A stretch of DNA of 12,476 bases, taken from Synergistales bacterium Syner_01. Lineage in GTDB: Bacteria > Synergistota > Synergistia > Synergistales > Aminobacteriaceae. Each line of letters opens with the position of its first letter. Position 1 is the first letter of the stretch. Positions 7,001 through 12,476 of the stretch are shown here, piece by piece. The position numbers were made by a program, and so were the translations under genes. Location of the stretch: the NCBI GenBank assembly GCA_001604435.1, contig LVBO01000043.1:1-12476 (forward strand). The letters are read 5' to 3'. The notes below the pieces were generated by a model that made no database searches, had not been told where the DNA came from, and worked only from the letters and a program-made list of their open reading frames with translations.

Positions 7001-8137
7001 TCACTTCCCCTCGACGTAGACGCGGGGCACTCGCTTGCTTATCATCGCGCCGATGGCCGCCACGATGGTGTCCAGCTTTTCGGCGTACTCGTAGATGGAG
7101 ATCTCGTCGCCGCCCTGCGGCCCGATGACGACCACCTCGTCGCCGACGGCGACTTCCGGCAGGTGCGAGACGTTCACCATGCACTGGTCCATGCAGATGC
7201 GCCCCGCCACGCGGCACCGCGTGCCCCGGATGAGCACCTCTCCCCTGTTCGAGAGCGAGCGGGCGAAACCGTCGGCGTACCCCACGGGGAGGACGGCGAG
7301 CCGCTCCTCGGAGTGCGTGACGTACGTCAGCCCGTAGCTGACCCCCTGCCCGGGAGGCAGCGTCCGGAGGGCCGCCACCGCCGTCTTGAACGAGAACCCC
7401 GGAAGAATGGGGACCGAACGGGGGACGTGCTCCGTGGGGTACATCCCGCAGAGGATCTGCCCCGGCCGGACGCCCTCCATCGCCCACTGCGGGAAGGAGA
7501 GCGTCCCTCCGGAGTTGCAGCAGTGGCGCAGCGGAATGGAGAGCCCCTTCGCCTCTATCAGGGCGAGCGCCTTCATGAAAAGGGCGTGCTGCTCGTGCAC
7601 GTAGGAGAGATCGGCGTCGTCCGCCGTGGCGAAGTGTGTGAACGCCCCTTCGCAGACCACCCCCGGCAACGCCGCGATCCTCGCGACCGTCTCCGCCGCC
7701 TCGTCCGGGCGGAAGCCGATGCGCCCCATCCCGGTGTCGATCTTCACGTGGACGAGCGCGTTTTTTCCGAGTTTTTCCGCCGCCGCGGAGAGAGAGCGCG
7801 CCATCTCCATGTCGGTGATGGTCGCCCTGATGCCGTGCCGGACGTAGTCGGAGGCCGCGTCGTACGGCGACGCCCCCAGCACCAGCACGGGGTCGACGAT
7901 CCCCCCTGCGCGCAGTTCGAGCGCCTCGTCCGGCGTGGCCACGACGAAGTGGCGCGCCCCCGCCTCGCGCAGCGCCCACGCCACGGGAACCGCTCCCAGG
8001 TTGTACGCGTTCGCCTTGATGACCCCGAAGATTTTCGCGGCCGCGCCGCCGTGTTCGTCAAGATGCTTCCGGATTGCCTCGTAGTTGGCCCGGAGGTTGT
8101 CCAGCCGGACTTCCATCCGTGTTGGGCGCAACGTCAT
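7001..8137 (-). CDS. alr: Alanine racemase family protein (PLP, fold type III)
   Basis: Probably interconverts L- and D-alanine, or a related amino acid. It has 378 residues, full length. The TIM-barrel half has the Schiff-base lysine K41 in GVIKANAYNLG, R139 in KIDTGMGRIG, H168 in THFATAD, the NS pair at 208-209 and R224. The C-terminal half has catalytic Y268 in GVSYGLTY and M316/D317 in GRICMDQCMV. Differences from the usual pattern: the common NAYGHG reads NAYNLG, and the C-terminal I-x-YE before RVPRVY reads IVAA (358-361). Both hint at shifted substrate use. ATG at 8137 is chosen for GGGGAGG 7 bases upstream; the longer reading from 8191 starts upstream of the likely transcript start. 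OrtAB is believed to yield D-alanine, so recycling it to L-alanine is a natural role. Ornithine racemase or cell-wall D-alanine supply are alternatives. Confidence 0.88.
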   Translation of the reverse strand: MTLRPTRMEVRLDNLRANYEAIRKHLDEHGGAAAKIFGVIKANAYNLGAVPVAWALREAGARHFVVATPDEALELRAGGIVDPVLVLGASPYDAASDYVRHGIRATITDMEMARSLSAAAEKLGKNALVHVKIDTGMGRIGFRPDEAAETVARIAALPGVVCEGAFTHFATADDADLSYVHEQHALFMKALALIEAKGLSIPLRHCCNSGGTLSFPQWAMEGVRPGQILCGMYPTEHVPRSVPILPGFSFKTAVAALRTLPPGQGVSYGLTYVTHSEERLAVLPVGYADGFARSLSNRGEVLIRGTRCRVAGRICMDQCMVNVSHLPEVAVGDEVVVIGPQGGDEISIYEYAEKLDTIVAAIGAMISKRVPRVYVEGK

Positions 8138-8179
8138 GATGCCACCTCCCCAAAAGATGCGCTCTGCGCGCGTGCATCC

Positions 8180-8209
8180 ATTATATGCCAAAGGACGGCG
8201 CGCGGTGTA
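8180..8209 (-). promoter_or_regulatory. Promoter candidate for the racemase gene
   Basis: A perfect TATAAT is on the minus strand at 8185-8180, with a weak TACACC (8209-8204) 18 bases upstream as possible -35 element. The start would be near 8173, about 36 bases before the ATG at 8137 and downstream of the alternative ATG at 8191. The -10 element is strong but the -35 is poor, so an activator may be needed. Confidence 0.5.
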
Positions 8210-8255
8210 TTCTTTTTCTGCGTCCTCACGGAAGATGAAACTCGGTTTACCGGGC

Positions 8256-8281
8256 AGCGCCGTCCCTTCCGGGAAGACGCT
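8256..8281 (-). other. Hairpin just after the CBS-family gene
   Basis: An inverted repeat forms a stem of six outer pairs (one G-T), one mismatch and four inner pairs, capped by GGAA, a GNRA-type tetraloop. It starts 9 bases after the stop of the CBS-family gene. There is no T tract behind it on the minus strand, so it looks more like an RNA 3'-end stabiliser or a factor-dependent stop than an intrinsic terminator. Confidence 0.45.
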
Positions 8282-8289
8282 CCGCTCCC

Positions 8290-9252
8290 CTACGGATAGA
8301 GGTCCGTACTCAGATATTTCAAACCGGAGTCGCAGACCAGAAAGGCGACCGCGTTCCCCTTTTCGCGCCCCCGCAGAAGCGAGACGGCTGCGAAGAGGTT
8401 CGCCCCCGACGAAAAGCCGCCGAAGATGCCCTCGTACGCGGCCAGCGCGTGCGCCCCTTCGATCGCGTCGTCGTTGCTTGCGGCGAGGTAGTCCTCCACA
8501 AGCGACGGATCGAGCAGCGGGAGCGTCCGGCTGTACCCGCCCCCCTGAATTTTGTGGTTCGCGTTGACGATCTCCCCCTTGCCCAGAAACGCGGCGGTCT
8601 CCGGCTCCAGCAGATAGCAGCGGATGCGCGGATTATGCTTCTTCAGCGCCAGCGCGCACCCCGTGAAGGAGCCCCCCGTTCCGGCGAAGTCGACGAAGGC
8701 GTCCAGCTTCCCCTCCGTCTGCGTCCAGATCTCCTCCCCGGTGTGCAGCTCGTGCGCCCGCACGTTTCCTCTCAGGACGAACTGATCCGCGCGGAACGCC
8801 TTCCGCTCCGCGACGAGCGCCTTGGCTCGTTCCTCGACGCGCTCCAGATCCTCTCCGGAGACCTGCCCCGGAGGCGATCCCGGCGCCTGGTCCACCAACA
8901 CGACCTCCGCCCCGAGGGCGCGCATCATCCGGGCGCGTTCCATCGAATTCCCCTTCGACATCACCGCGCAGAACGGATACCCCTTCACGCCGCAGACGAT
9001 GGCCAGCCCCGTCCCCGTATTGCCGCTCGTCAGCTCCACCACGGTCCGCCCCGGAACCAGCTCGCCGCGCTCCTCGGCCTCCTCGATGATCTGCAGCGCG
9101 ATGCGATCCTTCTTGCTGAACCCCGGATTCAGATACTCCAGCTTCGCGTAGAGCGTCCCCTCAAGATTCCACGCCTTCGCGAGGCGATCCAGACGCACCA
9201 GCGGCGTGTTTCCTATGGCTCCCAGAACGCTCGGGAGCGCGTTTTCAAACAT
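8290..9252 (-). CDS. Cysteine synthase / cystathionine beta-synthase family PLP enzyme
   Basis: Fold-type II PLP enzyme, 320 residues, full length for an O-acetylserine sulfhydrylase-like protein without a CBS domain. Seen in order: IGNTPLVRL (13-21), Schiff-base lysine K48 in NPGFSKKDRIA, TSGNTGTG (74-81), a QF-x-x-x-x-N-x-x-x-H-x-x-x-TG-x-EIW block near 160-180, AGTGGSFTG phosphate loop, FGGFSSGAN, and CDSGLKYLST at the C-terminus. The lysine motif differs from the usual NPxGSVKDR (Phe for Gly and Lys for Val), so it probably belongs to a side branch and cysteine synthesis should not be assumed. Beta-elimination or beta-replacement on an amino acid related to the neighbouring pathways is possible. 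ATG at 9252 has AAGGAGG 7 bases upstream. No clear promoter is seen in the 84-base gap before it, so read-through from kbl-tdh is plausible. Confidence 0.88.
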   Translation of the reverse strand: MFENALPSVLGAIGNTPLVRLDRLAKAWNLEGTLYAKLEYLNPGFSKKDRIALQIIEEAEERGELVPGRTVVELTSGNTGTGLAIVCGVKGYPFCAVMSKGNSMERARMMRALGAEVVLVDQAPGSPPGQVSGEDLERVEERAKALVAERKAFRADQFVLRGNVRAHELHTGEEIWTQTEGKLDAFVDFAGTGGSFTGCALALKKHNPRIRCYLLEPETAAFLGKGEIVNANHKIQGGGYSRTLPLLDPSLVEDYLAASNDDAIEGAHALAAYEGIFGGFSSGANLFAAVSLLRGREKGNAVAFLVCDSGLKYLSTDLYP

Positions 9253-9301
9253 GTCGTCTTCCTCCTTATGGTGTACGGCCGCAGGGGCCGGAATACACGA
9301 A

Positions 9302-9330
9302 GCCCCCCGGATCGGTCATCACCGGGGGGC
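9302..9330 (-). other. Strong GC hairpin after tdh
   Basis: A perfect 9-bp inverted repeat, GCCCCCCGG (9302-9310) with CCGGGGGGC (9322-9330), encloses an 11-base loop, 6 bases after the tdh stop. No T tract follows on the minus strand, so it is only a weak candidate for intrinsic termination. A second, interrupted inverted repeat (GTGTA 9271-9275 with TACAC 9294-9298, inner GGCC/GGCC) follows before the next gene. Both may slow or process the transcript between tdh and the CBS-family gene. Confidence 0.55.
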
Positions 9331-9336
9331 GGAACG

Positions 9337-10281
9337 TTACAGCTTTTCCTTCAGCCGCGCAAGCATGTCTTCGGTCATCCGGTCGAGGTCGTACTCCGGG
9401 GCGAAGCCCCACTCTTCACGGGCCGCCGAGCAGTCCAGCGAATCGGGCCACGACTCGGCGATCCCCTGCCGCAGCGGGTCCACGTCGTAGTCCATCGCGA
9501 AACCGGGCAGGAACTTCCGGATGGAGGCGGCGATCTGCTCCGGCTCGAAGCTCATCGCCGAGATGTTGAAGGCGTTCCGGTGGACCAGCTTCGCCGGATC
9601 GGCCTCCATCAGGCGGACGATGGCGTTCAGCGCGTCCGGCATGTACATCATGTCCATGTACGTCCCCTGCGCGATGAAGCTGGTGTAGCTCCCCTTCCTG
9701 ATCGCGTCGTAGTAGATGTGCACGGCGTAGTCGGTCGTGCCGCCGCCGGGGAGCGCCTCGTAGCTGATCAGGCCGGGGAAGCGCAGGCCGCGGGTGTCCA
9801 TGCCGAACTTCTTGTGGTAGTAGTCGCACAGCAGCTCCATGCCCACCTTCGCCACGCCGTAGACCGTCGTCGGCCGCTGGATGGTGTCCTGCGGCGTGTT
9901 CTTCGAGGGCGTCGACGGGCCGAACGCCGCGATCGAGCTGGGGAAGAAGAAGGCCGCACCGTGTTCGCGGGCCGCCTCCAGCGCCGCGCACGTGCCGTTC
10001 ACGTTCACGTCCCACGAGAACATCGGGTCCGCCTCCCCCCGTGCCGAAAGGATCCCCGCAAGGTGGAGCACCGTGTCCGCGCCGAACGAGCGCAGCGTCC
10101 CGGAGAACGCCTTCGGGTCGCGCACGTCGAGCGCCGCGAACGGACCGCCCTCGGAGGCCGCGCCGGGCGTCTTCCGAAGATCGGTCGCCAGCACGTTTTC
10201 GGTCCCGTAGAGCTTCCGCAGATGGACGACCAGCTCCACGCCGATCTGTCCGTTGGCCCCCGTCACAAGAATCTTCTTCAT
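9337..10281 (-). CDS. tdh: L-threonine 3-dehydrogenase, short-chain (NAD epimerase-like) type
   Basis: Oxidises L-threonine with NAD+ to 2-amino-3-oxobutyrate, which Kbl then cleaves. It has 314 residues and is an extended short-chain dehydrogenase, not the zinc-containing medium-chain form found in E. coli. Visible parts are GANGQIG (8-14, nucleotide binding), D34 after the second beta strand (typical for NAD preference), HLAGILSARGE (73-83), PSSIAAFGPSTP with S115/S116, and the YGVAK catalytic pair Y141/K145. The PTTVYGVAK and GTTDYAVHIYYDAI stretches are characteristic of this threonine dehydrogenase branch. ATG at 10281 overlaps the kbl stop as ATGA (4 bases), so translation is probably coupled. 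The kbl neighbour makes the assignment firm; a sugar-nucleotide epimerase is the alternative and is unlikely. Confidence 0.93.
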   Translation of the reverse strand: MKKILVTGANGQIGVELVVHLRKLYGTENVLATDLRKTPGAASEGGPFAALDVRDPKAFSGTLRSFGADTVLHLAGILSARGEADPMFSWDVNVNGTCAALEAAREHGAAFFFPSSIAAFGPSTPSKNTPQDTIQRPTTVYGVAKVGMELLCDYYHKKFGMDTRGLRFPGLISYEALPGGGTTDYAVHIYYDAIRKGSYTSFIAQGTYMDMMYMPDALNAIVRLMEADPAKLVHRNAFNISAMSFEPEQIAASIRKFLPGFAMDYDVDPLRQGIAESWPDSLDCSAAREEWGFAPEYDLDRMTEDMLARLKEKL

Positions 10282-11465
10282 TTTATGATCCCCATCGCCT
10301 TGCCCACCGCGGCGAACTTCTCCACCGCGAAGCGCAGGTCGTCCTCGGAGTGCGCCGCCGAGACCATCGCCCGGATGCGCGCCGTGCCGCGCGGCACCGT
10401 CGGGAAGACGATCGCCGTGGCGAACACGCCCGCCTCGAAGAGCTTCGCGCTGAACGCCTTCGCGTCCGACGCTTCGCCGATGATCACCGGCGTGATCGGC
10501 GTCTCGCTGTGCGCCGTGTCGAAGCCCAGCGCCTTCAGCTCTTTTTTAAGGAAGTCGCCGTTGTGCCACAGCTTCTTCACCAGATCCTCGCTCTGCTGCA
10601 AAATCTCCACCGAGGCCAGGTTCGCCGCCACGTCGGGGATGGTGAGCGCGCTGCTGAAGAGGTTCGTCCGCGCCTTCTGACGGAGGTAGTCCACCAGGAT
10701 CGCGCTTCCCGCCGCCATGCCGCCCATCACGCCGAACGCCTTCGACATCGTCCCGATCTCCACGTCCACGCGGCCGTGCAGTCCGAAGTGATCCACGATG
10801 CCGCGGCCGCCCCGTCCCAGCACGCCCTCGCCGTGGGCGTCGTCCACCGCGACGATCACGCCGTGCCGCTCGCACAGCTCCACGATCTCCGGCAGCTTCG
10901 CCACGTCGCCGTCCATCGAGAAGACGCCGTCCGTGATCAGCAGCTTCTTCCCGGCGAAGCCGTCGTACTCCTTCAGCTTTTTCTCGAGGTCGGCCATGTC
11001 GGAGTGCTCGTAGCGGACAACCTTCGCCTTCGTCATCTTGCACGCGTCGATGATGGAGGCGTGGTTCAGCGAGTCGCTGAAGATCACGTCGTCGGCGGAA
11101 CTCGCCAGCGTCGGAATCACCGCGAGGTTGGCGCAGAAGCCCGACTGCACCACGATGGCCGCCTCCGCGCCCTTGAACGCCGCCAGCTTCTTCTCCAGCT
11201 CGATGTGCGGGCTCATCGTCCCTGCGATGGTGCGCACCGCGCCGGGACCGACGCCGTACTTGTCCGCGTACTCCTTCACCTTGTTCACAAGGCGGGGATC
11301 GTTGCACAGTCCGAGGTAGTTGTTCGAGCAGAGATTCAGGTACTTCTTCCCGTCGATATGGACCCACGCCCCCTGGGGGCTCTCCAGTGTCCGGATAGTG
11401 CCGTAGAACCCGCCCTGCTTCATTGATTCGAGCTCTTCGGTCAGAAATTTCATGGGAACAGCCAT
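10278..11465 (-). CDS. kbl: Glycine C-acetyltransferase (2-amino-3-ketobutyrate CoA ligase)
   Basis: Cleaves 2-amino-3-oxobutyrate with CoA into glycine and acetyl-CoA, the second step of threonine breakdown. It has 395 residues, standard length, and is an alpha-oxoamine synthase of PLP fold type I. Seen: CSNNYLGL (46-53), GVGPGAVRTIAGT (71-83), DSLNHASIID (131-140), the PLP ring aspartate in VDDAHGEG (about 208-209), Schiff-base K242 in GTMSKAFGVMGG, and TVPRGTARIR near the C-terminus. ATG at 11465 (MAVPMKFL) is chosen because GGAG lies 8 bases upstream. The other ATG at 11501 would add 12 residues without a ribosome site and coincides with the predicted transcript start. It is first of the kbl-tdh pair and divergent from a GntR-family gene that may control it. 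Confidence 0.96.
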   Translation of the reverse strand: MAVPMKFLTEELESMKQGGFYGTIRTLESPQGAWVHIDGKKYLNLCSNNYLGLCNDPRLVNKVKEYADKYGVGPGAVRTIAGTMSPHIELEKKLAAFKGAEAAIVVQSGFCANLAVIPTLASSADDVIFSDSLNHASIIDACKMTKAKVVRYEHSDMADLEKKLKEYDGFAGKKLLITDGVFSMDGDVAKLPEIVELCERHGVIVAVDDAHGEGVLGRGGRGIVDHFGLHGRVDVEIGTMSKAFGVMGGMAAGSAILVDYLRQKARTNLFSSALTIPDVAANLASVEILQQSEDLVKKLWHNGDFLKKELKALGFDTAHSETPITPVIIGEASDAKAFSAKLFEAGVFATAIVFPTVPRGTARIRAMVSAAHSEDDLRFAVEKFAAVGKAMGIIK

Positions 11466-11505
11466 CGTGATCACTCCTTCGTTGGATATGGCGCTCTTCA
11501 TGTAA

Positions 11506-11535
11506 AGTATGCTGATATCCGACTCTTGCTGTCAA
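11506..11535 (-). promoter_or_regulatory. Sigma-70 promoter candidate for kbl-tdh
   Basis: A perfect TTGACA on the minus strand (11535-11530) is followed after 18 bases by CATACT (11511-11506, four of six matches to TATAAT). The start would be near 11499, leaving a leader of about 34 bases that contains the GGAG ribosome site. This also supports the 11465 start of kbl over the one at 11501. Confidence 0.6.
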
Positions 11536-11566
11536 TGGAGTATAATTTGGGGAGCGTTCCTATAAT
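11519..11566 (+). promoter_or_regulatory. Promoter candidates for the gntR gene, two TATAAT boxes
   Basis: Two perfect TATAAT hexamers are on the plus strand at 11541-11546 and 11561-11566, exactly 20 bases apart. The first has a weak CCGACT (11519-11524) 16 bases upstream as -35; the second has no recognisable -35. The first box lies only 5 bases from the -35 of the kbl promoter on the other strand, so the two polymerases would compete. The pair may also work as a spaced direct repeat for a regulator. Confidence 0.45.
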
Positions 11567-11577
11567 ATCGCCTGCAA

Positions 11578-11589
11578 AAAATATATTTT
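11578..11589. repeat. 12-bp AT palindrome before gntR
   Basis: AAAATATATTTT is a perfect self-complementary 12-mer ending 16 bases before the gntR start codon, just upstream of its ribosome site GGGAGG. It could be an operator for autoregulation or simply an AT-rich leader; the sequence does not decide. Confidence 0.35.
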
Positions 11590-11605
11590 CCGGGAGGACC
11601 GTATC

Positions 11606-12277
11606 ATGGACGAAGAGATGACCCTCGAAAGCCTTGCGGCGCGCAACGCCGGAGACAGCTCCGCCCCCCACTACATCGCGGGGGTGCTGCGGGAGGCCAT
11701 CTACCGCGGGCTCCTCCCCGAGGGCAAACCGCTGCACCAGGCCCAGCTCGCCCTCCGCCTCGGCGTGAGCCCCATCCCCCTGCGCGAGGCCCTGCGCCTG
11801 CTGGAGACGGAGGGATTGATCGCCTTCCAGGGGTACCGGGGAGCCATGGTCACCGCGCTCTCGCTGGAGGAGGCCCGCGAGCTATACGAGATGATCTCCG
11901 CCCTGGAGACCAGCCTGATGAAGATCGCCTTCCCCCGCATCACCCGTCGCGTCGTCGATGACGCGGCCAAGGTGCTCGACCTGATGGAGCGCGAGCCCGA
12001 CTGCATCAAGTGGCGCGACCTCAATCAGATGTTCCACAACCTCTTCTACGAGCCCGCAGACCGGCCCCTGACTCTCGACATGCTCGCCCGCCTGCGCCAG
12101 AAGACCGACCGCAACATCCGCCTCCACCTCGCTTCCATGAGAGACGAGTCGCAGCGCCAGCACCGAGCCATCCTCGACGCCGTGACGGCGCGCACCCTCG
12201 ACGCGGCGCTGGAGGCCCTGGCCGCGCACCTGGCGTACACGTCGAACGACCTGCAGTCGTGCATGCGGCGCGGGTGA
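11606..12277 (+). CDS. GntR-family transcriptional regulator, FadR (FCD) subfamily
   Basis: DNA-binding repressor or activator, 223 residues. An N-terminal winged helix-turn-helix (about 22-83) contains LALRLGVSPIPLREALRLLETEGLI, the typical GntR recognition region. The C-terminal FCD ligand domain (about 88-215) has N140 and H144 in LNQMFH, H186 in QRQHRAIL and H208 in AAHLAY, matching the metal-binding positions of FCD proteins that sense small carboxylates. ATG at 11606 is supported by GGGAGG about 8 bases upstream. It is the only plus-strand gene and is divergent from kbl-tdh, so control of threonine breakdown, and perhaps of the ornithine genes, is likely. The effector is unknown; threonine, glycine or a keto acid would fit the context. 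Confidence 0.92.
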   Translation: MDEEMTLESLAARNAGDSSAPHYIAGVLREAIYRGLLPEGKPLHQAQLALRLGVSPIPLREALRLLETEGLIAFQGYRGAMVTALSLEEARELYEMISALETSLMKIAFPRITRRVVDDAAKVLDLMEREPDCIKWRDLNQMFHNLFYEPADRPLTLDMLARLRQKTDRNIRLHLASMRDESQRQHRAILDAVTARTLDAALEALAAHLAYTSNDLQSCMRRG

Positions 12278-12337
12278 GGGGGCGAAATAATACTGTTAAA
12301 AAATCAGACGATCTGAGGAGGGGGGGAAGAAGGAGAT

Positions 12338-12352
12338 TTCAGGTCACCTGAA
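12338..12352. repeat. 15-bp palindrome downstream of gntR
   Basis: TTCAGGTCACCTGAA has perfect 7-base arms around one central base. It lies 60 bases after the gntR stop, in the 199-base non-coding tail (12278-12476). A smaller repeat TCAGA-CGA-TCTGA (12304-12316) is just before it. It may be an operator for a gene to the right of the window; no T tract follows, so termination is less likely. Confidence 0.45.
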
Positions 12353-12392
12353 GATGGTAAGAGAAAAGATGTGAGACTTCTCGTTGTACCGC

Positions 12393-12417
12393 GAATCGGA
12401 ATAGCGATTCCCTGTTT
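12393..12417 (+). terminator. Weak terminator-like hairpin at right end
   Basis: GAATCG (12393-12398) pairs with CGATTC (12405-12410) around six bases, and TTTT lies shortly after at 12415-12418. A competing repeat GGAAT/ATTCC overlaps it. The stem is short and the T tract is brief and not adjacent, so it is only a possible end of the gntR transcript. The remaining bases to 12476 show no convincing gene. Confidence 0.3.
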
Positions 12418-12476
12418 TCCGAAATGAGTGTGCATTTCTTGGAGTAAGGGGAGCGCCGTCCTGCAAAGCGTAAAGA

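Noticed and set aside
5895..7979. Possible long fusion of ord with upstream sequence (694 codons)
   Set aside because: The ord frame stays open through the racemase gene only by chance. The upstream translation is a low-complexity R/G/A-rich shadow, a terminator lies in between, and the Rossmann strand starts right after the ATG at 6944.
8138..8191. Longer racemase start at ATG 8191
   Set aside because: It lies upstream of the transcript start predicted from the TATAAT at 8180-8185, and the GGGGAGG site points to ATG 8137.
9302..9330. Calling the GC hairpin after tdh an intrinsic terminator
   Set aside because: The stem is strong but no run of T follows on the minus strand, so it is listed only as a hairpin.
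8449..10680. 743-codon plus-strand open frame
   Set aside because: It lies antisense to the CBS-family gene, tdh and part of kbl, all of which have clear family motifs. Its translation is arginine- and histidine-rich with no recognisable domain, as expected for a GC-rich shadow frame.
11466..11501. Longer kbl start at ATG 11501
   Set aside because: No Shine-Dalgarno before it. It coincides with the predicted transcript start, and the GGAG at the proper distance favours ATG 11465.
11498..11737. Small minus-strand open frame over the start of the gntR gene
   Set aside because: It overlaps the divergent promoters and the gntR coding start, has no ribosome site and no recognisable product.
1..12476. 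tRNA, rRNA, CRISPR, insertion sequence or prophage elements
   Set aside because: No cloverleaf-like segment, regularly spaced repeat series, transposase or integrase motif, or terminal inverted repeat pair was recognised by eye on either strand.

Overview
The window reads as a GC-rich stretch from an anaerobic, amino-acid-fermenting bacterium. A Synergistota-like (Synergistetes) source is my best guess. The reasons are ornithine-degradation genes (ord, ortA, ortB), a TRAP transporter and threonine-degradation genes lying close together, dense GC-rich coding, and clear Shine-Dalgarno sites. This assignment is inferred from gene content and no database search was run. Nearly everything is on the minus strand, so the transcription order runs from high to low coordinates. 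The only plus-strand gene is a regulator at the right end.

Reading in the direction of transcription: (1) kbl-tdh (11465 to 9337) overlap by 4 bases and encode the two enzymes that turn threonine into glycine plus acetyl-CoA. A FadR-type GntR regulator (11606-12277, +) is divergent from them across a 140-base promoter region. (2) An orphan cysteine-synthase/CBS-family PLP enzyme (9252 to 8290) lies between two hairpin-bearing gaps. (3) An alanine-racemase-family gene (8137 to 7001) has its own TATAAT box. An intrinsic terminator then sits directly against the start of ord, the 2,4-diaminopentanoate dehydrogenase (6944 to 5895). (4) A 183-base AT-rich gap carries a good sigma-70 promoter and a direct repeat. 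It precedes a tight operon: ortA-ortB (2-amino-4-oxopentanoate thiolase), dctQ-dctM-dctP (a complete TRAP transporter), then after a second intrinsic terminator a class III PLP enzyme that runs off the left edge.

Taken together this is an amino-acid catabolic island. Ord and OrtAB carry out the last two steps of oxidative ornithine breakdown: 2,4-diaminopentanoate to 2-amino-4-oxopentanoate, then to acetyl-CoA plus alanine. From recalled literature that alanine is the D-isomer, so the adjacent racemase has an obvious possible job in returning it to L-alanine. Tdh and Kbl perform the chemically parallel pair on threonine. The earlier ornithine steps (ornithine racemase and the B12-dependent D-ornithine aminomutase OraS/OraE) are not in this window. 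The class III enzyme resembles amino-acid 2-epimerases as much as aminotransferases, so it is a candidate racemase as well as a candidate transaminase.

No rRNA, tRNA, CRISPR array, insertion sequence or integrase was seen. There is no gene-free stretch longer than 300 bases. The longest non-coding pieces are the right end (12278-12476, about 200 bases), the ord-ortA gap (183 bases), the racemase/CBS-family gap (152 bases) and the kbl/gntR gap (140 bases).
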